Made by a program: the position numbers and the translations under genes. Of a stretch of DNA of 64,000 nt, positions 1-7,627 are shown in pieces; position 1 is the stretch's first letter; every line of letters starts with the position of its first letter. Origin of the DNA: Sphingomonas panni (lineage in GTDB: Bacteria; Pseudomonadota; Alphaproteobacteria; Sphingomonadales; Sphingomonadaceae); NCBI RefSeq assembly GCF_022664435.1, contig NZ_JAKREU010000013.1:1-64000 (forward strand). Direction: 5' to 3'. Under the pieces are notes generated by a model. The model was not told the origin of the DNA, searched no databases, and was given only the letters and a program-made list of their open reading frames with translations.

Positions 1-504
1 TTCGAAATCGCCGACGCGCGCTTCGGGCTTGCCGTCGTCGCCGGGGGCGGGCTTGGCGGATTGCAGACCTTCCTCCAGGTCGAACCGCCCCTTGGCCCGC
101 GCATAATCCACGCGGACGAGGTTGGCGGCGGCGCGCGCCTGTTCGAACGTGTCGGCGACGACCAGCGCCACCGCCTGGTGATAATGGTCGACCGAGGGGC
201 CGGCGAGCAGCTTGACGGTGTTCATCCGCCCCTTGCCCAGCGGCCCCGCGCTGTCGGCGGTGACGACCGCCAGCACGCCCGGCGCGGCGCGCGCGGCGGC
301 GAGGTCGATCGAGCGGATACTGCCCTTGCCGACGCCCGCGCCGACGATCACGCCGTACGCGGCGTCCGGCACGTCGCGGGCATGTTCGAAGGCATAGGGG
401 GCGAGGCCGGCGACCTTTTTCGGGCCGTCGATGCGGGTGCGGGCGCGGCCGACGACCTGTTGCCGGTCGATCGGGTTGGTGCCGGCGGGGGTTTCGAACT
501 TCAT
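1..504 (-). CDS. paoC: Xanthine/aldehyde oxidase family, molybdopterin-binding subunit (N-terminal part only)
   Basis: This is the first ~168 residues of the large catalytic subunit; the rest runs off the left edge. The protein starts MKFETPAGTNPIDRQQ and continues with VVGRARTRIDGPKKVAG, the usual opening of the aldehyde oxidase/xanthine dehydrogenase a/b hammerhead domain, then a segment matching the family's VVADTFEQARAAA stretch. In the PaoABC family this subunit binds molybdopterin cytosine dinucleotide and oxidises aldehydes in the periplasm. It follows the FAD subunit by 4 bp in the same direction, giving the order 2Fe-2S, FAD, Mo subunit as in E. coli paoABC. The catalytic part lies outside the window, so substrate cannot be judged. 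Confidence 0.85.
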   Translation of the reverse strand, partial: MKFETPAGTNPIDRQQVVGRARTRIDGPKKVAGLAPYAFEHARDVPDAAYGVIVGAGVGKGSIRSIDLAAARAAPGVLAVVTADSAGPLGKGRMNTVKLLAGPSVDHYHQAVALVVADTFEQARAAANLVRVDYARAKGRFDLEEGLQSAKPAPGDDGKPEARVGDFE

Positions 505-508
505 GGGG

Positions 509-1459
509 TTACCCCTTCGCCTGCGCGATGACGGAGGCCAGCGCGCGGGTCGCGAGCGGCAGCTTGAATGCATTGTCCTTGGTCGGCGTCGCGCCCTGGA
601 ACGCGCGCGCGGTGACGGCGGCGGCCCCCTGCGGCAACAGGGCGTCGGCCGCCTCGACCCGCCACGGGCGGGGGGCGACGCCGCCGAACGCGACGCGGCC
701 GGTGCCGTCGCGCTGGATCACCGCCGCGACCGATACCAGCGCATAGGCATAGGAGGCGCGGTCGCGCACCTTTTCATAGAAATGCTTGCCGCCCAGGGGG
801 CGGGGCAGGGTGACGGCGGTAATCAGCTCGCCGGGCTTCAGCACCGTATCCTGATCGGGGCGGTTGCCCCATAGCCGGTGGAATTCGGCGATCGGGATGC
901 GCCGCGTGGCGCCGCTGCCGTCGACCGTCTCGATGACCGCGTCGAGGACGCGCATCGCAACCGCCATGTCGCCGGGAAAGGTCGCGATACAGTCGCTCGA
1001 TACGCCGATCACGCCCAGTTGCCGCGAATAGCCGCCGATCGCGGCACAGCCGGTGCCCGGCTTGCGCTTGTTGCACGCCATGTTGGTGTCGTAGAAATAG
1101 GGGCAGCGGGTGCGTTGCAGCAGGTTGCCGGCGGTCGTCGCCTTGTTGCGCAGCTGGCCCGAAGCACCGGCGACGATCGCGCGGGTCAGCACGGCATAGT
1201 CGCGGCGCACCCGGTCGTCGGCCGCCAGATCGGTGTTGCTGACCAGCGCACCGATGCGCAGGCCCCCGTCCGACGTCTTTTCGATCCGGTCGAGCTTCAG
1301 CTCCTGCACGTCGATCAGATGCGCCGGCGTCTCGATCTCCAGCTTCATCAGGTCGAGCAGGTTGGTGCCGCCGGCGATGAACTTGGCCCCCGGCCGGGTG
1401 GCGACGATCCGCGCGGCCTCGGCCGGGTCCTTCGCGCGTTGGTAGGTGAAAGCTCTCAT
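509..1459 (-). CDS. paoB: Xanthine/aldehyde oxidase family FAD-binding subunit
   Basis: A 316-residue FAD-binding subunit that passes electrons between the Mo subunit and the 2Fe-2S subunit. It has the FAD-binding motif KFIAGGTNLLDLMK near residues 26-39 and the AGNLLQRTRCPYF segment near 110-122. Cys119, Cys129, Cys138 and Cys157 sit where E. coli PaoB carries an extra 4Fe-4S cluster, which supports the periplasmic PaoABC type rather than ordinary xanthine dehydrogenase. The C-terminal half looks like the CO dehydrogenase flavoprotein C-terminal domain. The ATG at 1459 overlaps the stop of the upstream 2Fe-2S gene by 4 bp, indicating translational coupling. Confidence 0.88.
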   Translation of the reverse strand: MRAFTYQRAKDPAEAARIVATRPGAKFIAGGTNLLDLMKLEIETPAHLIDVQELKLDRIEKTSDGGLRIGALVSNTDLAADDRVRRDYAVLTRAIVAGASGQLRNKATTAGNLLQRTRCPYFYDTNMACNKRKPGTGCAAIGGYSRQLGVIGVSSDCIATFPGDMAVAMRVLDAVIETVDGSGATRRIPIAEFHRLWGNRPDQDTVLKPGELITAVTLPRPLGGKHFYEKVRDRASYAYALVSVAAVIQRDGTGRVAFGGVAPRPWRVEAADALLPQGAAAVTARAFQGATPTKDNAFKLPLATRALASVIAQAKG

Positions 1460-2097
1460 GCGCCCGCGACCTCCGCCATGGCATCGGCAATGTTGGAATA
1501 GGCACCGCAGCGACAGATATTGCCGCTCATCCGCTCGCGCAGTTCCATGTTGCTGGCCTGCGGCTTCTTGGTCAGGTCGCCCTGCACATGGCTGGGGATG
1601 CCGCGCCTGATCTCGTCCAGCACGGCGACCGCCGAACAAATCTGGCCCGGCGTGCAATAGCCGCACTGATAGCCGTCATGCTTGACGAACGCCGCCTGCA
1701 TCGGGTGCAGCTTGTCGGGCGTGCCCAGCCCCTCGATGGTGGTGATCGCATCGCCTTCGTGCATCACCGCCAGCGTCAGGCAGCTGTTGATCCGCTTGCC
1801 GTCGACCATCACCGTGCAGGCCCCGCACTGGCCATGGTCGCAGCCCTTCTTGGTGCCGGTCAGCTTCAGATGTTCGCGCAGCGCGTCGAGCAGGGTGGTG
1901 CGCGTGTCGAGCGTCAGCTCGGCCGGGCGGCCATTGACCTGCATCCGCACCGTCATCGTCGGCGGGGCAGGGGCGGGGGTCGCGCCCGCCGTCCCGGCCT
2001 GCGCCGCCGCCATCGGGCTGGCCGCCAGCGCCGCGCCCGCCGCCCCGGCGGTCAGCACGCCCCGGCGCGATAGTTCGAAATCGGACGTGTCGCCCAT
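1456..2097 (-). CDS. paoA: Xanthine/aldehyde oxidase family 2Fe-2S subunit with Tat signal
   Basis: A 213-residue iron-sulfur subunit, first gene of the oxidase operon. The N-terminus has a twin-arginine signal (SRRGVLTAG, residues 10-18, then an Ala-rich hydrophobic stretch), so the assembled complex should be exported folded to the periplasm. The plant-type 2Fe-2S cluster is marked by Cys86, Cys91, Cys94 and Cys106 (GCDHGQCGAC then NSC). The second cluster is marked by Cys145, Cys148, Cys195 and Cys197 (QCGYC and NICRC). A methionine about 20 codons upstream is possible, but the ATG at 2097 puts the twin-arginine motif at the usual distance. The about 150 bp upstream separate it from the divergent ClC gene and should hold its promoter. 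Confidence 0.9.
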   Translation of the reverse strand: MGDTSDFELSRRGVLTAGAAGAALAASPMAAAQAGTAGATPAPAPPTMTVRMQVNGRPAELTLDTRTTLLDALREHLKLTGTKKGCDHGQCGACTVMVDGKRINSCLTLAVMHEGDAITTIEGLGTPDKLHPMQAAFVKHDGYQCGYCTPGQICSAVAVLDEIRRGIPSHVQGDLTKKPQASNMELRERMSGNICRCGAYSNIADAMAEVAGA

Positions 2098-2249
2098 GAT
2101 ATGAATTCCCGTTGGCCCCGAATGCTGCGCAGGATACGTCGCAGCGAAGATCATAACGCGCGCGAACCGGAATTGGATGCGCGGGCGATGGCGTTCGTAC
2201 GGTAGCGCGCCGGGGTGACGTACCGGGTGAATGCGCCTAGGGACGACGG

Positions 2250-3587
2250 ATGGCAGCCCCTTCCCCCCGGTACGGCGTGGCGCGGCGCTGGACCCCCGCA
2301 CGGTTCCGCGCGCTGTTGCGCACCAGCGGCCCGCAATCGGTCCAGTTCCGCACTCGCAGCGCGATCCTGGCCGGGGCGATCCTGATCGGCATCGTCGCGA
2401 CGTTGTTCGCCGAGGCATCCGACCGGGCGGGCGAGCTGTTCCACGATTATGCGTCGGCCAACCGGTGGTGGCCGCTGCTGACGACGCCGCTTGCCTTCAT
2501 GGCGCTGGTCGTGCTGACGCGGCGATACGCGCCGTTCGCGCGCGGGTCGGGCATTCCGCAGGTGATCGCGGCGCAGGCCGATCCGAACCGCGCGACCGCG
2601 ACGCTGATCTCGGTCCGCACCGTCGTCGCCAAGGCGGCGCTGACCATCGGCGCGGTGCTGGGCGGGGCTTCGGTCGGGCGCGAGGGGCCGACGGTGCAGC
2701 TGGCCGCGGCGGTGATGGGGCTGACCCACCGCTTCCTGCGCGTGCCGCTGCGTGGCGGGGTGCTGATCGCCGGGGGCGCGGCGGGGGTGGCGGCGGCGTT
2801 CAACACGCCGCTGGCCGGGTTGTTGTTCGCGATCGAGGAACTGGCCTCGGCCTATGAACAGCGCGTCACGCTGCTGGTACTGGCCGCGATCGTCATCGCC
2901 GGCATGGTCGCGCAGTCGGTGCAGGGCGACTATATCTATTTCGGCGCGATCGGCGCGCATATGTCGCTCGGCTCCGCGCTGGTGGTGGTGCCGGTCGCGG
3001 GCGTGCTGGGCGGCATGTCGGGCGGGCTGTTCTCGCGCATCCTGCTGGCCATGGCGACCGGGCGGAACCGGGTGACGATGTGGGCGCGGCGATATCCGGT
3101 GTGGTTCGCCGGGATCTGCGGCGGGATCGTCGCCGGGCTGGGCGTCGCCACCCAGCTGACCTGGGGCACCGGCTATTCGGCGGCGCGGGCGATGATCGTC
3201 GGGGTCGATGCGCCGCTATGGTTCGGGCCGGCCAAGCTTGTCGCGACCGCCGCGACGGCGGTGGCCGGGCTGCCCGGCGGCATCTTCGCCCCGTCGCTGG
3301 CGGTGGGGGCGGGGGTGGGCAACCTGCTGCGCGAAGTATTTCCGGGCGAACCGGCCAGCGCGGTCGTGATCCTCGGCATGGTCGCCTATTTCGTCGGCGT
3401 GGTCCGCGCGCCGCTGACTGCGGTCATCATCCTGACCGAGACCACCGCGAGCCGGGGGTTGATGCTGCCGATGTTCGCCACCGCCTTCATCGCCGATTTC
3501 GCCAGCCAGTGGGTGTGCCGCGAAAAGCTGTACCACGGCCTTGCGCAGGGCTTCGCGCTGCCGCCGGTGGAGAAGGGCGCGGCATAG
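2250..3587 (+). CDS. ClC family chloride channel/transporter
   Basis: A 445-residue polytopic inner-membrane protein of the ClC family, which moves chloride either as a channel or as a Cl-/H+ exchanger. The three anion-selectivity motifs are present: GSGIPQV near residue 100, GREGPTVQ near 145 (including the gating glutamate) and GGIFAPSL near 345. About ten further hydrophobic helices can be traced. No C-terminal CBS domains are present, as in the short bacterial forms. It stands alone, divergent from the paoABC-like operon. The substrate (Cl-, F- or other) cannot be decided by eye; the GREGP motif is the common chloride version. Confidence 0.9.
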   Translation: MAAPSPRYGVARRWTPARFRALLRTSGPQSVQFRTRSAILAGAILIGIVATLFAEASDRAGELFHDYASANRWWPLLTTPLAFMALVVLTRRYAPFARGSGIPQVIAAQADPNRATATLISVRTVVAKAALTIGAVLGGASVGREGPTVQLAAAVMGLTHRFLRVPLRGGVLIAGGAAGVAAAFNTPLAGLLFAIEELASAYEQRVTLLVLAAIVIAGMVAQSVQGDYIYFGAIGAHMSLGSALVVVPVAGVLGGMSGGLFSRILLAMATGRNRVTMWARRYPVWFAGICGGIVAGLGVATQLTWGTGYSAARAMIVGVDAPLWFGPAKLVATAATAVAGLPGGIFAPSLAVGAGVGNLLREVFPGEPASAVVILGMVAYFVGVVRAPLTAVIILTETTASRGLMLPMFATAFIADFASQWVCREKLYHGLAQGFALPPVEKGAA

Positions 3588-3622
3588 GGTCAATCGATCT
3601 GCAGCGACAGCCGTCGATTTTC

Positions 3623-3716
3623 GTCATTCCCGCGCAGGCGGGAATCCATAACCGCCGATGTTTCTGCTGGATTCGCAACGCTGGCGCCTATGGACTGCCG
3701 CCTGCGCGGGAGTGAC
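3623..3716. repeat. Paired intergenic palindromic repeat (family A)
   Basis: Two inverted copies face each other: GTCATTCCCGCGCAGGCGGG followed by AATCCAT, then after about 40 bases the complementary arm ending GCGGGAGTGAC. Each arm is itself a small hairpin (CCCGC-GCAG-GCGGG). The same unit occurs at 26063-26156, 43305-43398 and 57944-58037. It lies between the ClC gene and the copper island. Confidence 0.85.
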
Positions 3717-3829
3717 GATGGGCGAGAGCATGGTCGTCCAGCGTCCACCGGATTGAATGTCGATCGGTTCTGGCCGGCGGGACAGAATGTCCCAGTGACA
3801 GCGCGCGCCCGTATCGCTAGCGACGGGGC

Positions 3830-4261
3830 GTGCAGCCTTTCCGGCACCTCCTGGCGCAACGCCATCTCGCCGCATTGCTGCTGGCGGCGGCGCTGCTGCT
3901 CAAGCTGCTGGTGCCGACCGGTTACATGATCGCGGTCGACCACGGCCGGCTGTCGATCATCGTCTGTCCGGGCATGACGCCGCAGCCCGCGCCGATGGCG
4001 ATGGCCGGCATGGACCATGGCATGGCCCAGGACATGGCGATGCGGCACGATCCGGGCAAGCCGGCCGACCATGGCAAGGCGGAGATGCCCTGCGCCTTTG
4101 CCGGGCTGTCGGCGCAGGTGCTGGGGGCGGTCGATATCGTCCTGCTCGCCATCGCGCTCGCCGTCGTGGCGGCGATGGCGTTGCGGGGGCGGCCGGTCGT
4201 CGCGCCGCGCGATGCGCCCCGGCTGCGCCCGCCGTCGCGCGGACCGCCGCTCGCCGCCTGA
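3830..4261 (+). CDS. DUF2946 family Met/His-rich membrane protein
   Basis: A 143-residue protein that opens the copper island. It starts at GTG (3830). An N-terminal hydrophobic helix (about residues 12-28) is followed by a VCPGM segment, a Met/His-rich stretch (MAMAGMDHGMAQDMAMRHD, about 55-75), a short PCAF segment and a second hydrophobic helix (about 98-115). This layout matches DUF2946 proteins, which are often found beside TonB receptors and copper genes. The Met/His-rich loop could bind copper, which is inference. It precedes the TonB receptor and PepSY gene on the same strand. Confidence 0.7.
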   Translation: MQPFRHLLAQRHLAALLLAAALLLKLLVPTGYMIAVDHGRLSIIVCPGMTPQPAPMAMAGMDHGMAQDMAMRHDPGKPADHGKAEMPCAFAGLSAQVLGAVDIVLLAIALAVVAAMALRGRPVVAPRDAPRLRPPSRGPPLAA

Positions 4262-4377
4262 TCCGCCGACCGGGCAACCGGGGGCACGCGTTCGCTTTGC
4301 AGGGGCGGTCGATCCGCCCGCGTGCGCTCGTGCCCGTGATTCCGCGCGGCGGCTGATCCTTCCGATCCTTTAGCGTC

Positions 4378-4397
4378 GCCCCGGCACGAACCGGGGC
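4378..4397 (+). other. Short GC-rich hairpin before TonB receptor gene
   Basis: GCCCCGGCACGAACCGGGGC forms a 7-bp stem with a 6-base loop in the gap between the DUF2946 gene and the TonB receptor. No T-run follows, so a Rho-independent terminator is not well supported. It could be an isolated arm of the palindromic repeat families seen elsewhere in the window, or a leader structure. Confidence 0.4.
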
Positions 4398-4469
4398 TTC
4401 GTGCGGCTGCCGTTTCGCGCCCGAACCGTGGGGGCGGGCCGCCGCGCACCCTTCTCCACCGGAGATTGC

Positions 4470-6488
4470 ATGACCAACACCTGTTCGATGGTGGCGCTTT
4501 CCGCCGCCTGCCTGTTCGCCGCGCCGCCATCGGCCGCGCAGTCCGACCCCGCCCGCGCCGATACCCAGGTCACGATCGGCGGCGACGAGATCGTCGTGAC
4601 CGCGAAATCAATGGCGCGCGCCACCGCCAATGTCCTGACCTCGGTCGATATCCTGTCGGGCGACGTCGCGCAGCGGCAGAATGTCGACAATGCGTGGGAG
4701 CTGTTCGCACGGCTGCCCGGCGTCGTCCTGACCGATTTCAACCAGGGGACGACCTCCGGCCGCTTCTCGATCCGGGGGTTCAACGGCGAGGGGGAGATCA
4801 ACGCGGTCAAGCTGCTGATCGACGGCGTGCCGGCCAACGACAATGCCGGACGGATGGACTTCATCGACCTCGTCGCGCCGATCGACATCGCCTCGGTCGA
4901 GCTGGTGCGCGGCACGTCCGACCCGCGCTGGGGTCTGCACGCGATCGCCGGCAGCGCGGACATCAGGACGCGGATCGGCGGCACCTACCTCGATGCGCGC
5001 GCCATCGCCGGTGCGTTCGGCACCTATGACGCCCAGGCGTCGGGCGGCGTCGAGACCGGGCGGCTCAGCCAGAACTACCTGCTCGCCTATCGCCGCACCG
5101 GCGGGTTTCGCGACCATGCCGATCTCGACCGGCTGAGCTTCGCGGGCAAATGGTTCTACGACTTCGGCCCCGCCAAACTGGGCCTGATCGCGCGCCACGG
5201 CCGAAGCGAAGCGGACGAGCCGGGCTATCTGACCGATGCCGATATCGGCACGAACCGGCGACGGTCCTATGCGGTATCGGCGACCGATGGCGGCCGGCGG
5301 GAACTGAGCCAGTACAGCCTGCACCTCGACGCCGATCTGGCGCGCGACCTGTCGCTGACCGCGACCGGCTATGCGACGGCCAATCGCGACAATCGCTATG
5401 TCCGCTTCTCCGCCAATGTCGCGCAGCAGCAGCGGCTGACCGGCGAGGACCATCATGGCGTCGTCGCGGGCCTGCACTGGCACGCCGCCGACTGGCTGAT
5501 GGCGGAGGCGGGCGGCGACATGCAGTGGCAGCATAACCGCAGCCAGCGCTGGACCACCGACCGCCGGATCGCCGTCGCCGCGACCCGCGACCAGGATTTC
5601 GACCTGCGCGTCGGCGGGGCCTATGTGCAGGCGATCGTGACGCCGCTGCGCTGGCTGACGGTCACCCCGGCGTGGCGCGTCGACCGGGTGGGGGGCAGCT
5701 TCACCAACCGGCTGAACGGGCGCGCCTATCCGGTCAACGACTATGGCACGATCCACCAGCCCAAGCTGTCGGTGGCGGTGACGCCGGTCGCGGGGCTGAC
5801 CGCCTATGGCAATTTCGGGCGGACGTTTCAGATCGGCGCGGGGTCGGGCGCCTATGTCGTGCCGCCGCGCGTGCGCGACGTCGCGCCGTCGATCAACGAA
5901 GGCTATGAGGCCGGGGTGAAGCTGGCGCAGGGCCGCTGGCTGACCGCGCGCGCCGCGCTGTGGCAGCAGACCGCGACCGGCGAGCTGAAGCGGCGGCTGA
6001 ACGATCCGTCGGGCGAGTTCGACAATCTGGGCGCGACGCGGCGGCGCGGCATCGACCTGGAGGCGAGCGTGCAGCCGCTGCCCGGCCTGTCGCTCTGGGG
6101 CAGCTGGTCGCACCAGCGGGCGGTGATCCGCGTGGCCGATCCCGCCGCGCCGACGACGCAGGGGAACGAGATCGACCATGTGCCCCGCAACGTCACCACC
6201 GCCGGGATCGAATGGGCACCCAAAAGCCTGCCATGGCGTGCCTCGCTCTGGGGCAATGGCCAGTCGTCCTACGAACTGACCACCGCCAACGATCGGGGGC
6301 GCTATGGCGCCTATTTCCAGCTTACCGCCGAGCTGGCATGGGCGGTGACGCCCGCCGTCGAGCTGTCGGCACAGCTGCGCAACCTGACCGACGATCGCTA
6401 TGCATATGTCTGGTATGACGGGACGCAGCGGCTGCACGCGCCGGCCGATCCGCGCAGCGTGTTCGGTGCGGTCCGGGCGCGGTTCTGA
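4470..6488 (+). CDS. TonB-dependent receptor (likely copper or metal-chelate linked)
   Basis: A 672-residue outer-membrane receptor. The ATG at 4470 follows a GGAG site and begins a signal peptide (MTNTCSMVALSAACLFAAPP, cleaved after about residue 24). A TonB-box-like DEIVVTA segment follows, then the plug domain (about 45-165: LPGVVLTDF, FSIRGFNGEG, VELVRGTSD) and a 22-strand-type barrel ending in RNLTDDRYAYVWYDG and a terminal Phe. It sits between a DUF2946 gene and a PepSY gene whose start is 2 bp after its stop, a context shared with copper- or siderophore-related receptors. The adjacent copABCD genes suggest copper, but the ligand is inferred only from neighbours. Confidence 0.85.
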   Translation: MTNTCSMVALSAACLFAAPPSAAQSDPARADTQVTIGGDEIVVTAKSMARATANVLTSVDILSGDVAQRQNVDNAWELFARLPGVVLTDFNQGTTSGRFSIRGFNGEGEINAVKLLIDGVPANDNAGRMDFIDLVAPIDIASVELVRGTSDPRWGLHAIAGSADIRTRIGGTYLDARAIAGAFGTYDAQASGGVETGRLSQNYLLAYRRTGGFRDHADLDRLSFAGKWFYDFGPAKLGLIARHGRSEADEPGYLTDADIGTNRRRSYAVSATDGGRRELSQYSLHLDADLARDLSLTATGYATANRDNRYVRFSANVAQQQRLTGEDHHGVVAGLHWHAADWLMAEAGGDMQWQHNRSQRWTTDRRIAVAATRDQDFDLRVGGAYVQAIVTPLRWLTVTPAWRVDRVGGSFTNRLNGRAYPVNDYGTIHQPKLSVAVTPVAGLTAYGNFGRTFQIGAGSGAYVVPPRVRDVAPSINEGYEAGVKLAQGRWLTARAALWQQTATGELKRRLNDPSGEFDNLGATRRRGIDLEASVQPLPGLSLWGSWSHQRAVIRVADPAAPTTQGNEIDHVPRNVTTAGIEWAPKSLPWRASLWGNGQSSYELTTANDRGRYGAYFQLTAELAWAVTPAVELSAQLRNLTDDRYAYVWYDGTQRLHAPADPRSVFGAVRARF

Positions 6489-6490
6489 CC

Positions 6491-7627
6491 ATGCGGGTCG
6501 CGCTGCGGCGGGTGCATCTGTGGCTGGGGCTGACGCTCGGGCTGTTGTTCGCCGTCATCGGGCTGACCGGATCGGCGCTGGTCTTCTATGTCGGTATCGA
6601 CGAAGGCCTGCATCCGCCGAGCCGCAGCGATGCGGCGGCCCCCGCGCCGGGATGGGGGGCGCCTGTATGGGACCGGGCGCTGGCGACCGGCCGCGCGGCC
6701 GGCTTCGACCCGGCGGGCAAATGGTCGTTCGAGGCGACGGGGGAGGGCGGGGCGATCCCGGCGCGCTATTATCCGCCGTCCGCCCCCGGCATCCGCCACC
6801 CGCCGCGCCTGATGGTGTGGTTCGCGCCCGATGGCCGCCGCATCGTCCGCGTGACGCCATGGGGCGGCTATCTGATGAGCTGGCTGTACGAACTGCATAT
6901 GCAGCTGCTGGCCGGGGAGGTCGGCGGGCAGGTCGTCGGTTGGTCGGGGGTCGCGATGCTGGTGCTGCTCGCCACCGGCATGGTCGCGTGGTGGCCGCGC
7001 GGTAGCTGGGGCAAGGCGCTGGCCTATAAGCGGAGCGCCGTGCCGATCCGGCGGCTGCACGACCTGCACAAGCTGACCGGGGTGGGGGCGGGGCTGTTGC
7101 TGGCGATCGTGACCGCGACCGGGGTGATCCTCGCGCTGCCGGTGGTGAAGGAGGCGCTGTTCGGCCCGGCCCCGGCGCCGCCGGCGCGGGGGCAGGGGGG
7201 CAGCGGCCCGCCGGTCCCGCTGGTCCGCGCGCTCGCCGTCGCGCGGGCGGCCGTGCCCGATGCGCGGCTCGTGTTCGTCGATGCGCCGGGGAATGCCAAT
7301 CAGCCCTATCGCGTCCGGGTGCAGGTGCCGGGCGACCCGCATCGCCGCTTTCCCGGCAGCTATGTCTTCGTCGACCAGCGCAGCGCGCGGGTGGTCGCGG
7401 TGCAGGATATGCGCAGCGGCGGCATCAGCAGCGCGATCAACGCCTGGGTCCGCCCGCTGCACGACGGATCGGTCGGCGGAATGCCGGTCCGCATCCTCGC
7501 GGTGCTGGTCGGGATCGCCCCGGCGATGCTGTTCGTGACCGGGCTGCTGCGCTGGCGGATCAGAACCAGGCCCGCACGCCCAGCACGACGCTTACGCCGC
7601 CGGTCTCGTCGCCCCGCGCCCGGCTGA
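6491..7627 (+). CDS. PepSY-associated transmembrane protein
   Basis: A 378-residue inner-membrane protein of the PepSY_TM family, often paired with TonB receptors for iron or copper and thought to act in periplasmic metal reduction or handling. Visible features are an N-terminal helix (LGLTLGLLFAVIGLTGSALVFYV split over residues 12-34), a periplasmic PepSY-like stretch, a conserved LHMQLL and further helices near 145-165, 190-215 and 330-355. The last 68 bp overlap the 3' end of the convergent copB gene. The very Arg-rich C-terminal tail is therefore encoded within copB's complementary strand and may be a read-on extension. Confidence 0.8.
   Translation: MRVALRRVHLWLGLTLGLLFAVIGLTGSALVFYVGIDEGLHPPSRSDAAAPAPGWGAPVWDRALATGRAAGFDPAGKWSFEATGEGGAIPARYYPPSAPGIRHPPRLMVWFAPDGRRIVRVTPWGGYLMSWLYELHMQLLAGEVGGQVVGWSGVAMLVLLATGMVAWWPRGSWGKALAYKRSAVPIRRLHDLHKLTGVGAGLLLAIVTATGVILALPVVKEALFGPAPAPPARGQGGSGPPVPLVRALAVARAAVPDARLVFVDAPGNANQPYRVRVQVPGDPHRRFPGSYVFVDQRSARVVAVQDMRSGGISSAINAWVRPLHDGSVGGMPVRILAVLVGIAPAMLFVTGLLRWRIRTRPARPARRLRRRSRRPAPG

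Noticed and set aside
4262..4469. Possible cobalamin or other riboswitch before the TonB receptor
   Set aside because: No B12-box or other conserved core is visible; only a short GC-rich hairpin is present.
4608..6437. Long - strand frame opposite the TonB receptor
   Set aside because: Composition is Arg/Ala/Gly-rich and without motifs, while the + strand encodes a clear TonB receptor.
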